Assembly: GCA_947177405.1 (NCBI GenBank)
Contig: CAMWUJ010000025.1
Coordinates: forward strand, 1-40,928
From: an uncultured Porphyromonadaceae bacterium
GTDB taxonomy: Bacteria > Bacteroidota > Bacteroidia > Bacteroidales > Muribaculaceae
Reading direction: 5' to 3'
Length of the DNA: 40,928 nt
The notes beneath the pieces were generated by a model, which saw nothing but the letters and a program-made list of their open reading frames with translations, was not told the origin of the DNA and made no database searches. The translations under genes and the position numbers were made by a program. Shown one piece after another: positions 15,046-24,042 of this stretch; position 1 is the stretch's first letter, and each line of letters opens with the position of its first letter.

Positions 15046-16293
15046 TTACTTCTGAGTGAAGATTACGATACGGTTCCAGTCGTTAGTGCTGTAAGGCTGA
15101 ACGTCAGAGCCATCATATTTAACTGTGAGGCGGTTAGCGTCGATGCCATAGTTGTTGATAAGAGCGTCAGCAACTGCGTTAGCACGTTTTTCAGAGAGCT
15201 GGAGGTTGTATTCAGCTGTACCGGTATCCTTGTCAGCATAACCAACTACCATAACTTTCTCGTTGGGGTTAGCCTTCATCCATTCAGCCATGTTGTAGAT
15301 GTTAACCTCTTCAGTAGGCATGATCTTAGCAGAATTGATGGTGAAGCGTACAGTTGACATCAGAGGAGCGTTTGCACAGTCTTTCTGAACGGCATTCTTA
15401 ACCTCGGGGCAGGGGAGCTGAGCCTGGAGAGAAGCAACTTCCTGACCGCAAGCGAGGAGCTGAGCGCGGAGGTCGTTAACCTGACCGTTGAGGCTTGCAA
15501 TCTGAGATACATAGTCGCACTCGTTGTATTTACCGAACTCACGACCACCGATGTTGAAGTTGAAACCACCCATTACAGATACGTTTGCATCGATAGACTC
15601 ACCTACGGCAGAACCATTCCAGTTGTCACCGTAGAAGCTTGCACGAGCCTCAGCGAAGAAATCAACATATTTGCAAAGACGGAAACGGAACTGAAGACCT
15701 GCAGAAACAGGAAGAGTCCATACTACATTCTTTACACCGCCGTGGCTATCTTCTACATTAGTAGCGGCTGCAGGCTGATGACCCTGTGCATCACGGATAT
15801 CCCAGTTAGCATCACCACCAAGACCTACGAAGGGGATGAGTGAGAATACGCGGTTGCTGTTGGGACCCTTGATTGAGTTGAACATATCCCACATCAACTC
15901 TGCCTGGAGCTGTGCGTGCTTTGAACGAGTCCAACCGTTATCGAGAGTGGCGCGAGTGTTCTCATTCCAGTGAAGCGGACCACCCATTGCTTTGATACGG
16001 AATCCTACGTAGGGAGATACCCAACGACCGAAACCGAAACCATACTGAACTGTGATGCGGTTCTTGTTGAAGTTGTCTTTTGTACCGTGTTCTACGAAAG
16101 GAACTGTTGCACCGGCACCGAGTTCGATGAACCAGTTGTTGCGCCAGTTAGAGAAATAACGAGTGGCGGGGTCACAGGTAAACTCAGTCACTGTAGTGGC
16201 TTCGCTTACGTAAACGTCCTGAGCCATTGCAGGTGCGGCTACTGCGAGAGTGCCGGCTACTGCCATTGCGTAGTAAAGATTCTTAGCTTTCAT
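15046..16293 (-). CDS. OmpA-family outer membrane protein
   Basis: A 415-residue outer-membrane porin-like protein that anchors the outer membrane to peptidoglycan. A signal peptide (VAGTLAVAAPAMAQ, cut before DVYVSE) precedes an eight-stranded-type beta-barrel of about 230 residues with alternating aromatic strands (for example WFIELGAGATVPFV). A short coiled-coil follows (residues about 258-292; SLNGQVNDLRAQL). The C-terminal OmpA domain starts near STVRFTINSAKI and includes VVGYADKDTGTAEYN, LSEKRANAVADAL and the ending WNRIVIF. Regular, apparently optimised codon use and its own terminator suggest a very abundant protein. The upstream 433 nt are very AT-rich. Equivalent proteins are among the most abundant in Bacteroidales outer membranes. 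Confidence 0.93.
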   Translation of the reverse strand: MKAKNLYYAMAVAGTLAVAAPAMAQDVYVSEATTVTEFTCDPATRYFSNWRNNWFIELGAGATVPFVEHGTKDNFNKNRITVQYGFGFGRWVSPYVGFRIKAMGGPLHWNENTRATLDNGWTRSKHAQLQAELMWDMFNSIKGPNSNRVFSLIPFVGLGGDANWDIRDAQGHQPAAATNVEDSHGGVKNVVWTLPVSAGLQFRFRLCKYVDFFAEARASFYGDNWNGSAVGESIDANVSVMGGFNFNIGGREFGKYNECDYVSQIASLNGQVNDLRAQLLACGQEVASLQAQLPCPEVKNAVQKDCANAPLMSTVRFTINSAKIMPTEEVNIYNMAEWMKANPNEKVMVVGYADKDTGTAEYNLQLSEKRANAVADALINNYGIDANRLTVKYDGSDVQPYSTNDWNRIVIFTQK

Positions 16294-16574
16294 AATTATA
16301 ACTTTAAATTATTGTTTTCAATGTCAATTCCGTTTTGCGAAATTATACATATTTAACATTCGAAACTTTTTCTTTGTTTTAGAAACCTATACTTTTTTTC
16401 AAAACTTTTTTCATTTTCCGCTTTAACAAAGTATAATTCAAGCATTTAAATTCTATTTAATTTTATGCTTTTTTATACTTTATTTTTCTTTTTTTCTTCT
16501 TTTCAAGTCTAAATATGCTTTTATGACCTATCAAGAACTAAAAAAGTTTAATCCTCTTTATTTTAACATTCCAC

Positions 16575-16592
16575 TATTTTTGACTAATTTTG
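16575..16592 (+). promoter_or_regulatory. Two overlapping -7 candidates for the M23-dxr-rseP operon
   Basis: TATTTTTG (16575-16582) and TAATTTTG (16585-16592) both match TAnnTTTG, ten bases apart. Neither has a clear TTTG 19-20 nt upstream. If either is used, the leader would be roughly 125-145 nt and would contain the pyrimidine tract. Confidence 0.35.
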
Positions 16593-16679
16593 AAATGTCT
16601 AAGATTTAGGACTGCTTTTTCAAGCGGCAAAATTAACATAAATTTATTAATTTTCAAAAAAATAATCATATATTTAGAG

Positions 16680-16717
16680 TTTTTCTCCTCTTTTCTCCTC
16701 CCTTTTCTCCTTTCTTT
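16680..16717 (+). repeat. 38-nt homopyrimidine tract with CTCC repeats
   Basis: Thirty-eight consecutive C/T bases contain TTTTCTCCTC twice in tandem (16681-16700), then CCTTTTCTCCTTTC. It ends 9 nt before the ATG of the M23-like gene. The RNA would contain CUCCUCCC, resembling the anti-Shine-Dalgarno sequence of 16S rRNA rather than a ribosome-binding site. Confidence 0.7.
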
Positions 16718-16726
16718 ATATAGTAT

Positions 16727-17617
16727 ATGGCTCACAAGAGGAATAAAATACGGTTCAGACTTGAAAATGAGTCTCATCTTTCTTCTATCGCTGATTTCTC
16801 CATCTCAAGATGGATGTTGGCGACCGGATGTCTCGTATTCTTATTGCTCGCTATTTTCTTAGGAGCTATACTGGTATTCTTCACCCCTCTCCACACTTTC
16901 CTCCCGGGATATCTCAAGGAAAACCAGAGGTCGGCCACCGAAGAGAGTCTCCTGAGACTCGACTCACTCCATAGTGTTTATGAAACCAACCAGAGGTATA
17001 TCGACAATTATCTCCGCATTACCGATACAGACCGTGCAGCCAAGGATTCCCTGTCGGCATATCCCGATACCATCATAGCCACCAATGATTCCCTTATCCT
17101 CCCTTCTGAAAGAGAAAGAAAGTTTGTGGCTGCTATGGAGGAGCAGGAACGTTTCAACATTTCAGTCCTCGCTCCCCTCGCTGCCGATGGAATGGTATTC
17201 TATAATGTTTGCGAATCAGGGGTATTCACCTCATCTTCCAAAGATTCTCAGATTGCGGAAATTATTATTCCGGCTGATTCCGATATATCGGCCATTGCCG
17301 ACGGAACTGTGGTGGCAGCCTATTATTCGCCAACCGACAAGGGATACGTAATGATCATTCAGCATGCACGCGGATTCCTTTCAAGATATTCACATTGCGG
17401 CGAACCAATGGTTTCGCTTGATGAAGATGTGACCGGAGGAAGCATAATCGCCAAAGCCCCATCCCCCGACAAACTTGGAAAAAGATATATATATCTAAGG
17501 ATGTGGCATAACGGAGCTGCTGTGATTCCTTATTATTATATCCACACTTCTTCAAGAGAATCCGACAATCTGAAATTCGGGGCCGAAAATTCCTTTGAAG
17601 CTCCGCGAGGAAAATAA
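16727..17617 (+). CDS. Membrane-anchored LytM/M23-type protein, probably catalytically inactive
   Basis: A 296-residue protein with a cytoplasmic N-terminus, one membrane span (about residues 29-55) and a periplasmic part with a short helical linker (residues about 65-100). The C-terminal domain follows the M23 peptidase pattern: PADSDISAIADGTVVAA, then KGYVMIIQHARGFLSRYSHC. In active enzymes zinc is held by HxxxD before this segment and by HxH after it. Here the first motif is SGVFTSSS and the second is YIYLRM, so both HxH histidines are Tyr and only the His of the YSH segment remains. Inactive LytM proteins such as EnvC and NlpD activate amidases, so a regulatory role in envelope growth is plausible (inference). 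It starts the operon, 8 nt before dxr. Confidence 0.75.
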   Translation: MAHKRNKIRFRLENESHLSSIADFSISRWMLATGCLVFLLLAIFLGAILVFFTPLHTFLPGYLKENQRSATEESLLRLDSLHSVYETNQRYIDNYLRITDTDRAAKDSLSAYPDTIIATNDSLILPSERERKFVAAMEEQERFNISVLAPLAADGMVFYNVCESGVFTSSSKDSQIAEIIIPADSDISAIADGTVVAAYYSPTDKGYVMIIQHARGFLSRYSHCGEPMVSLDEDVTGGSIIAKAPSPDKLGKRYIYLRMWHNGAAVIPYYYIHTSSRESDNLKFGAENSFEAPRGK

Positions 17618-17625
17618 AATCTGAC

Positions 17626-18807
17626 ATGGAACACAATTCTTTACAAAATATAGCTATACTGGGAAGTACCGGAAGCATAGGCACCCAGACTCTCGACATA
17701 ATTTCAGAACATCCCGATAGATTCCGTGCTGATGTTCTCACTGCCCGTTCGAACTGGGAGTTGCTTGCAGAGCAAGCCCGAATCTTCAAGCCATCGAAGG
17801 TGGTGATCGCTGATGACCGGTATTATCCTTTGTTAAAGGAAGCGCTAAATGATAAACCCATTGCTGTGGAATCAGGATCTGAAGCCATCGCCTCGGCTGC
17901 CGGAGAATCCGCAGCCGATACTGTGGTAACAGCCATGGTGGGATACAGCGGACTTATTCCCACGATAATGGCGATAAGAGCCGGTAAAAGAATCGCATTG
18001 GCAAATAAGGAAACATTGGTGGTGGCCGGCGAGGTGATCACTCGCCTTCTCAAGCAATCCTCTTCTGAAATCATCCCTGTTGATAGCGAACATTCCGCCA
18101 TATTCCAGGCCTTGATGGGAGAGAAGCGTGATCAAGCGTCAAAAATCATTCTTACAGCCTCCGGAGGCCCTTTCCGCACCTTAAGTGCTGACCGGCTCCA
18201 CCAAGTCTCTCCGGCTGATGCCCTGCGACATCCAAACTGGGACATGGGAGCGAAGGTAACCATCGATTCCGCCTCGATGATGAACAAAGGATTTGAGATG
18301 ATCGAGGCCAAATGGCTTTTCGACTTCAATCCGGATGATATCGAGATTGTGGTGCATCCACAGTCGATTGTCCATTCAATGGTGGAATTTCAGGACGGAT
18401 CTATCAAGGCACAGCTTGGTCAACCGGATATGCGGATTCCGATTTCCCTTGCCCTCGGCTATCCCGACCGGCTTTCCACCCGGCGCGCTCCCCTTTCGCT
18501 GCGTCAATATGCCACTCTCACTTTCGAACATCCCGATTATGAGAAATTCCCGTTATTGGGAATGGCTTTTGATGCAATCAAGGAGGGGGGCAACATGCCT
18601 TGCATCCTGAATGCAGCAAATGAAATTGCAGTAGAGGCTTTTCTCAAAGAGCGCATACGTTTCACAGATATGCCGCGCCTTGTGGCTGAGGTGATGGAAT
18701 CCACACCCTTCATTGCAGATGTGGTGCTTGAAGATCTGATCCACACCAACAAGGCGGCAAGAGAGATTGCCAACGAGATATTGAAAAAATATATTTATAA
18801 TAATTGA
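17626..18807 (+). CDS. dxr: 1-deoxy-D-xylulose 5-phosphate reductoisomerase
   Basis: The second enzyme of the MEP isoprenoid pathway: it rearranges and reduces DXP to 2-C-methyl-D-erythritol 4-phosphate using NADPH and a divalent metal. The 393-residue length is normal. The NADPH-binding start is IAILGSTGSIGTQTLDII. The metal and substrate region is visible as PVDSEHSAIFQAL, TASGGPF, HPNWDMGAKVTIDSASMMNKG and EMIEAKWLF. The C-terminal helical domain includes PCILNAANEIAVEAFL. It lies 8 nt downstream of the M23-like gene and 47 nt upstream of rseP; dxr next to rseP is common across bacteria. No anomaly seen. Confidence 0.97.
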   Translation: MEHNSLQNIAILGSTGSIGTQTLDIISEHPDRFRADVLTARSNWELLAEQARIFKPSKVVIADDRYYPLLKEALNDKPIAVESGSEAIASAAGESAADTVVTAMVGYSGLIPTIMAIRAGKRIALANKETLVVAGEVITRLLKQSSSEIIPVDSEHSAIFQALMGEKRDQASKIILTASGGPFRTLSADRLHQVSPADALRHPNWDMGAKVTIDSASMMNKGFEMIEAKWLFDFNPDDIEIVVHPQSIVHSMVEFQDGSIKAQLGQPDMRIPISLALGYPDRLSTRRAPLSLRQYATLTFEHPDYEKFPLLGMAFDAIKEGGNMPCILNAANEIAVEAFLKERIRFTDMPRLVAEVMESTPFIADVVLEDLIHTNKAAREIANEILKKYIYNN

Positions 18808-18854
18808 TACCGACCCGGGCTTACCTGCGGTCTCAAACAAAAAGAATAAAAAAC

Positions 18855-20330
18855 GTGGAAACATTCCTGATAAAAGCAGCCCAGCTTATTCTTGCATTTG
18901 CAATTCTGGTGATTATTCATGAATTCGGTCATTTCCTTTTCGCCAGAATCTTCGGGGTGAAGGTAGAGAAATTCTATATCTTCTTCGACCCCTGGAAAGA
19001 GATTTTCAAATGGAAACCGAAAAAATATTTCGGTTTCTTCGGTAAAACAAAAAGTCTGGAGAAAGATTCATCAAAAGTGGAATCCGATGAGACTTCCGAT
19101 GCAGACAAAAAAGACACAGACAAGTCCCCAAAAGGAAAATCCTCTTTCTGGGGCGACACTGAATATGGAATTGGGTGGCTTCCTTTAGGAGGTTATTGCA
19201 AGATCTCGGGTATGATCGATGAGTCGATGGATACAGAGCAGATGAAAAGAGCTCCCGAGAAATGGGAATTCCGTTCGAAGCCAGCATGGCAGCGTCTGCT
19301 CATAATGATTGCAGGAGTGCTTTTCAATTTCCTTCTGGCTATCCTTATATATGCGGGTATAGTATATGCTACGGGAGAGAAATATGTGCCGTTCCGTGAT
19401 GCCAAGATGGGAATGGAATTTTCCGGTGAAGCGAGAAAGGCCGGATTTCATAACGGTGATATTCCGATAAAGGCTGACGGTGAAGAACTTGACAAGCCGG
19501 CCGAAGCTTTCATGAAGATGATGCAGGCAAAGACTGTCACAGTGATTCGCGACGGTAAGGAAGTGGATGTTACCATTCCCGAGAAATTCATCTTCAAGAT
19601 GGAAGAGGAGGCAAAAAGCGATACTGCCTCGATAGCCTTTTTCACATATCGGTTCCCGGCACGTGTCACACAGGTGGTGATGGGAGAAGGAGCCGAGAAA
19701 GCCGGCATAAAGGAAGGGGATGAATTTATCTCGGTGGATTCAGTGGCAACTCCTACCCTTCTGTCATTCCAGGAGTCGCTCAAAGGTAAAGAAGATAAGT
19801 TGATTCAAGCCAAGATAGCGCGCAAGAACGGTGCCGTAACGGATACGATCACCCTTCCTATAAAACTTTCAGGCGCTGCAAAGATGGGAATAGGCCTTGA
19901 AATAGACCCTTCGGCTTTCTTCAATTCCAAAGAGATTAAATATTCCCTTCTTCAATCCGTGCCACGCGGAATAGAGATGGGTACCGATAAGCTCACGGCC
20001 TATGCCAAGTCGATGAAAATGGTATTCACCAAGGAGGGTGCCAATTCCATCGGCGGATTCGGATCATTAGGAGCGATATTCCCTGAGAAATGGAACTGGA
20101 TTGCATTCTGGAACATCGCGGCCTTTCTTTCAGTGGCATTGGCATTCATGAACATTCTTCCGATTCCGGCACTCGACGGCGGACATGTGCTTTTCCTCCT
20201 ATATGAGGTGATCACAGGCAGGAAACCGAGCGATAAATTTCTGGAATATGCACAGGTCACCGGAATGGTGCTTCTTATCCTTCTTTTGGTATATGCCAAC
20301 GGCATGGATATAGTGAGACTTTTCAAATAA
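18855..20330 (+). CDS. rseP: RseP-family site-2 intramembrane zinc protease
   Basis: An M50 metalloprotease that cuts membrane-embedded substrates such as anti-sigma factors or signal-peptide remnants. The zinc motif HEFGH is at residues 22-26 in the first membrane span, and the third ligand is in NILPIPALDGGHV (Asp441). Two PDZ domains lie between (about residues 180-360). I place the start at the GTG at 18855, giving VETFLIKAAQLILA as in related proteins; the TTG at 18804 overlapping dxr would add 17 residues without family support. Between HEFGH and the conserved GWLPLGGYCKISGM loop, residues about 63-98 form a Lys/Asp/Ser-rich insertion that looks disordered and is probably cytoplasmic. 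It is followed 19 nt later by rlmI. Confidence 0.93.
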   Translation: METFLIKAAQLILAFAILVIIHEFGHFLFARIFGVKVEKFYIFFDPWKEIFKWKPKKYFGFFGKTKSLEKDSSKVESDETSDADKKDTDKSPKGKSSFWGDTEYGIGWLPLGGYCKISGMIDESMDTEQMKRAPEKWEFRSKPAWQRLLIMIAGVLFNFLLAILIYAGIVYATGEKYVPFRDAKMGMEFSGEARKAGFHNGDIPIKADGEELDKPAEAFMKMMQAKTVTVIRDGKEVDVTIPEKFIFKMEEEAKSDTASIAFFTYRFPARVTQVVMGEGAEKAGIKEGDEFISVDSVATPTLLSFQESLKGKEDKLIQAKIARKNGAVTDTITLPIKLSGAAKMGIGLEIDPSAFFNSKEIKYSLLQSVPRGIEMGTDKLTAYAKSMKMVFTKEGANSIGGFGSLGAIFPEKWNWIAFWNIAAFLSVALAFMNILPIPALDGGHVLFLLYEVITGRKPSDKFLEYAQVTGMVLLILLLVYANGMDIVRLFK

Positions 20331-20349
20331 CTCAGCAATCTCAGAATCT

Positions 20350-21534
20350 ATGAGCAATAAGATAATAAAGTTGAAACCGGGCAAGGAGGAATCCTTGTTA
20401 CGTCATCATCCCTGGGTGTTTTCAGGTGCTGTCTCTTCAATCCCCAAAGGTCTTGAGGAGGGGGAGGATGTTACAGTCACCGACAGCAAGGACAATGTGT
20501 TAGGTACAGGTCATTATCAGATTGGATCGATAACGGTGCGCATACTTGAATTCGGTGTCGAATCTCTATCTGAAGATTTTTATGAGCGCAGGCTACGAAG
20601 TGCTTTTGCATTGCGTCAGACCTTAGGCCTGATACGCCCCGACAACAACTGCTACCGGCTCGTGCATGGCGAGGGTGACTTCCTGCCGGGTCTGGTGGTG
20701 GATATCTATGGTGACACGGCTGTGGTGCAGGCACATTCTCCGGGGATGCATTACGCTCGCCATAAGATTGCCGATGCCTTGACTCTTCTTCCTGATGCCA
20801 GGATAAGAAACGTATATTATAAATCCGAAACCACTCTCCCCTATAAGGCTCATCTCGATCCGGAGAATGAATATCTCATAGGAAACTATGACGGGAATAT
20901 AGCTCTCGAAAACGGCCTGCAATTCAATATCGACTGGCTGAAAGGCCAAAAGACAGGATTCTTTGTGGATCAGCGCGAAAACAGAGCGCTTCTCGAACGC
21001 TTCTCCCATGGCAGAAAGGTGCTCAATATGTTCTGCTACACAGGGGGATTCTCGGTCTATGCCATGCGCGGTGGCGCAATTACGGTGGATTCTGTGGATT
21101 CTTCATCCAAGGCAGTGGCTCTCACGGATGCCAATATCGACCTTAACTTTCCCGGCGATCCACGCCACAAGACTTATGACACAGATGCATTCAAGTTTCT
21201 CGCCGATATGCCGGCTGATAAATACGATCTTATAATTCTGGACCCTCCTGCCTTCGCCAAGCATCGTTCGGCTATCAAGAACGGGCTGATAGGTTATCGC
21301 AAACTCAACGGAAAGGCTTTCGATAAAATCAAATCAGGAGGGATTCTATTCACTTTCTCATGCTCGCAGGCTATCACCAAGGAAATGTTCCGGTTGGCTG
21401 TTTTCAGTGCGGCTGCCAAATCGGGGAGAAAAGTGAGAATCCTCCATCAACTTTCCCAACCGGCCGACCATCCGGTGGATATATCTCATCCCGAGGGAGA
21501 ATACCTCAAGGGTCTGGTGCTCTATGTGGAATGA
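20350..21534 (+). CDS. rlmI: 23S rRNA m5C methyltransferase, RlmI-like
   Basis: A class I SAM-dependent methyltransferase of 394 residues. The N-terminal PUA domain (HHPWVFSGAVSSIPKGL onward) binds RNA, a central RlmI-type linker follows, and the Rossmann catalytic domain has VLNMFCYTGGFSVYA as the SAM loop, ILDPPAFAKHR as motif IV and FTFSCSQ, whose Cys fits the m5C catalytic nucleophile. The E. coli homologue modifies C1962 of 23S rRNA; the same target is inferred here. The start MSNKIIKLKPGKE at 20350 lies 19 nt after rseP, and the dipeptidyl peptidase gene follows after 39 nt, so it is internal to the operon. Confidence 0.9.
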   Translation: MSNKIIKLKPGKEESLLRHHPWVFSGAVSSIPKGLEEGEDVTVTDSKDNVLGTGHYQIGSITVRILEFGVESLSEDFYERRLRSAFALRQTLGLIRPDNNCYRLVHGEGDFLPGLVVDIYGDTAVVQAHSPGMHYARHKIADALTLLPDARIRNVYYKSETTLPYKAHLDPENEYLIGNYDGNIALENGLQFNIDWLKGQKTGFFVDQRENRALLERFSHGRKVLNMFCYTGGFSVYAMRGGAITVDSVDSSSKAVALTDANIDLNFPGDPRHKTYDTDAFKFLADMPADKYDLIILDPPAFAKHRSAIKNGLIGYRKLNGKAFDKIKSGGILFTFSCSQAITKEMFRLAVFSAAAKSGRKVRILHQLSQPADHPVDISHPEGEYLKGLVLYVE

Positions 21535-21573
21535 GAATAACAAGTTCTTAATCGACTCTAATATCATAAAGCT

Positions 21574-23616
21574 ATGAAAAGAATAATACCGACACTAATT
21601 TTCGGAACAATGGCAACATTGAATATGAACGCAGTGGTTGATAAGACATTCAACTACCATGTGGACCGTTTCGCAGACATCGAGGTGCTTCGTTATGAGG
21701 TTCCTGAATTTCATCGTCTGTCGCTCCAGCAGAAAAAGATGTTATACTACCTGTCTCAGGCGGCCCAGATGGGTCGCGATATCATCTGGGATCAGAATGG
21801 AAAATACAATCTTCAGATACGTCAGCTTCTGGAGAACATCTATACCGGCTATAATGGCGACCGCAATTCAGCTGATTTCAAGGCTTTTGAGAAATACTTG
21901 AAACAGGTATGGTTTGGCAACGGCATACATCACCACTATTCTACCGATAAATTCCGCCCCGAATTCTCCAAAGCTTTCTTTGAGGAGCAGGTGGCTTCAA
22001 TTCCCGATTCAGATCTTCCCCTGGCTCCGGGTCAGACCCGCGCTGAGATGATGGAGGTGCTGATACCGGTGATTTTCGATCCGGCGGTAATGGCAAAACG
22101 TGTGAATCAGGATGGCACACAGGATGTGGTAGCCACATCAGCCAATAATCTATATGGCGATGGTGTGACCCAGAAGGAAGTGGAGGATTTCTATGCCAAG
22201 ATGAAAAATCCAAACGACGAGACTCCCGTATCCTACGGTCTGAATGCCAAAGTGGTGAAGAAAGATGGCAAGATTCAGGAAGAGAAGTATCATCTCACCG
22301 GGCTCTACGGACCTGCAATCGCCGAGATAATCTATTGGCTTGATATGGCGAAAAGCGTAGCAGAGAATGATGCGCAGAAGGCATATATCACAAAGCTTAT
22401 CGACTATTATGTGACCGGTGACCTGAAACTTTTCGATGAATATTCCATTCTCTGGGCCGAGGATACACAATCCGACATCGATTTCGTGAACGGTTTTATC
22501 GAGAGTTACGGCGATCCTTTAGGTATGACCGGTTCATGGGAATCATACGTGAATTTCAAAAATATCGCTTCTTCAAGCCGCACTAATAAAATCTCGAGCA
22601 ATGCCCAATGGTTTGAAGATCACTCCCCGGTAGATCCCCGTTTCCGCAAAGATAAAGTGAAAGGAGTATCGGCAAAGGTGATCACCGCTGCCATGCTTGC
22701 CGGTGATGCCTTCCCTTCCACAGCCATAGGAATCAACCTTCCTAACTCCAATTGGATTCGCGCACAGCACGGTTCCAAGTCGGTTACTCTTGAGAATATC
22801 ACGGAAGCTTACGATATGGCTTCACATGGCAATGGATTCAATGAGGAATTCGTGATTGACGAGCCTACAAAAAAGATGCTCGATGAGTATCTCTACATCA
22901 CCGATATGCTCCACACCGACCTTCACGAATGTCTTGGACATGCCTCCGGGCGCCTTATGCCGGGAGTGGATCAGGATGCCCTCAAAGAGAATGGTTCAGC
23001 CCTTGAAGAGGCACGCGCCGACCTCTTCGCTCTCTATTATGTGGCCGATCCAAAACTCCTTGAATTAGGTATTCTTGACAACCCTGATGCTTATCAGGCT
23101 GAATATTATAAATTCATGCTCAATGGTCTTATGACTCAGCTCAACCGTATCGAACCGGGCAACAATGTGGAGGAAGCTCACATGCGCAACCGCCAGCTCA
23201 TTGCTAAATGGGTGCTTGAGAATGGCCGTAAGAAAGGGAAAGGCGGAAAAGATGTGGTAGAGCTTGTGAAGAAAAACGGCAAGACCTATGTCAAGATAAA
23301 TGATTATCCCAAATTGAGAGAGCTTTTCGGAAATCTGCTTGCTGAAATTCAGAGAATCAAGAGTGAGGGTGATTATAAAGCAGGTAATGATCTGATTCAG
23401 AAATATGCAGTGAAGGTGGATCCCAAAATCCATAAAGAGGTGCTCGACCGATTCTCAAAACTTGACATTCCTCCTTACCGAGGATTCATCAATCCGGTAT
23501 ATACCCCGGAATATGACACAGCCGGAGAAATCACCGACATCACTATCTCCTATCCCGAGAATTATGCCGATCAGATGCTCCGCCTCTCACGCGACTACTC
23601 CCCTCTCACAAAATGA
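21574..23616 (+). CDS. Dipeptidyl peptidase III, peptidase family M49
   Basis: A 680-residue zinc exopeptidase that removes dipeptides from peptide N-termini. The family's hallmark HECLGH is at residues 451-456 and EEARAD starts at 478 (zinc ligands His451, His456 and Glu479). The N-terminus MKRIIPTLIFGTMATLNMNA looks like a signal peptide, so it is probably periplasmic; there is no lipobox Cys. The length agrees with the Bacteroidetes M49 branch. In older Bacteroides annotations similar proteins were mislabelled dihydrofolate reductase; no such domain is seen here. Its stop overlaps the start of the AlkD-like gene by 4 nt (ATGA), so the two are translationally coupled. Confidence 0.92.
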   Translation: MKRIIPTLIFGTMATLNMNAVVDKTFNYHVDRFADIEVLRYEVPEFHRLSLQQKKMLYYLSQAAQMGRDIIWDQNGKYNLQIRQLLENIYTGYNGDRNSADFKAFEKYLKQVWFGNGIHHHYSTDKFRPEFSKAFFEEQVASIPDSDLPLAPGQTRAEMMEVLIPVIFDPAVMAKRVNQDGTQDVVATSANNLYGDGVTQKEVEDFYAKMKNPNDETPVSYGLNAKVVKKDGKIQEEKYHLTGLYGPAIAEIIYWLDMAKSVAENDAQKAYITKLIDYYVTGDLKLFDEYSILWAEDTQSDIDFVNGFIESYGDPLGMTGSWESYVNFKNIASSSRTNKISSNAQWFEDHSPVDPRFRKDKVKGVSAKVITAAMLAGDAFPSTAIGINLPNSNWIRAQHGSKSVTLENITEAYDMASHGNGFNEEFVIDEPTKKMLDEYLYITDMLHTDLHECLGHASGRLMPGVDQDALKENGSALEEARADLFALYYVADPKLLELGILDNPDAYQAEYYKFMLNGLMTQLNRIEPGNNVEEAHMRNRQLIAKWVLENGRKKGKGGKDVVELVKKNGKTYVKINDYPKLRELFGNLLAEIQRIKSEGDYKAGNDLIQKYAVKVDPKIHKEVLDRFSKLDIPPYRGFINPVYTPEYDTAGEITDITISYPENYADQMLRLSRDYSPLTK

Positions 23617-24029
23617 ACGAGACAATCGCGAGAATAAAGAAACAGTTTTTCACCTTCCGCAATGGTATCTTGGCAGATACCTTGCGGAAGCAAGGCTGTT
23701 ATGAGATAGTGTTCGGTCTCCAGGTGCCGCAGATAGCGGAGATAGCGCGTCAGCACATCCCTTCCATGGAGCTTGCCGACCGGCTATGGAGCGACAGGAA
23801 AGTGAGGGAGTCAAGACTTCTTGCCACCTATCTCTTCCCCCCCGAAGAAGTTTCGGAGGAAAAGGCTGTCAGTCTCGCTGAAGATGTGGCAACTGTGGAA
23901 GAGGCCGACATGCTTGCTTTCAGACTGCTGAAACGCTTGCCATTCAGAGATCGACTTCTTGAGACTATTAAGGAGAATCCCGGGGTGAGTCCGTATATGA
24001 TCAAGACCTTGTCAAATCATTTGGCTTAA
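23613..24029 (+). CDS. Short AlkD-like HEAT-repeat protein (DNA alkylation repair family)
   Basis: A 138-residue all-helical protein resembling the N-terminal part of the AlkD/DNA-alkylation-repair family as found in Bacteroidales (FGLQVPQIAEIARQHIP, then ADRLWSDRKVRESRLLATYLF). Full AlkD glycosylases are around 230 residues, so the C-terminal helical repeats that complete the DNA groove seem to be missing. The ORF ends cleanly before a strong terminator, so this is more likely a naturally short form than a frameshift, but loss of the 3' part cannot be excluded. Start ATG 23613 overlaps the preceding stop. Whether it still binds or repairs DNA is uncertain; a general HEAT scaffold is an alternative. 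Confidence 0.7.
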   Translation: MNETIARIKKQFFTFRNGILADTLRKQGCYEIVFGLQVPQIAEIARQHIPSMELADRLWSDRKVRESRLLATYLFPPEEVSEEKAVSLAEDVATVEEADMLAFRLLKRLPFRDRLLETIKENPGVSPYMIKTLSNHLA

Positions 24030-24042
24030 TCATATAGGTTGA

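Larger units (their letters stand above)
16294..16726. other. AT-rich divergent intergenic region between the OmpA-type gene and the M23 gene
   Basis: This 433-nt stretch separates two divergent operons and has no credible gene. It is dominated by T runs on the plus strand (A runs toward the OmpA-type gene), which could act as UP-like promoter DNA. For the OmpA-type gene I found only imperfect -7 candidates, such as minus-strand TATACTTTG near 16426-16434 with one base too many. For the plus operon two overlapping -7 matches lie at 16575-16592, and a homopyrimidine tract lies at 16680-16717. Confidence 0.6.
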
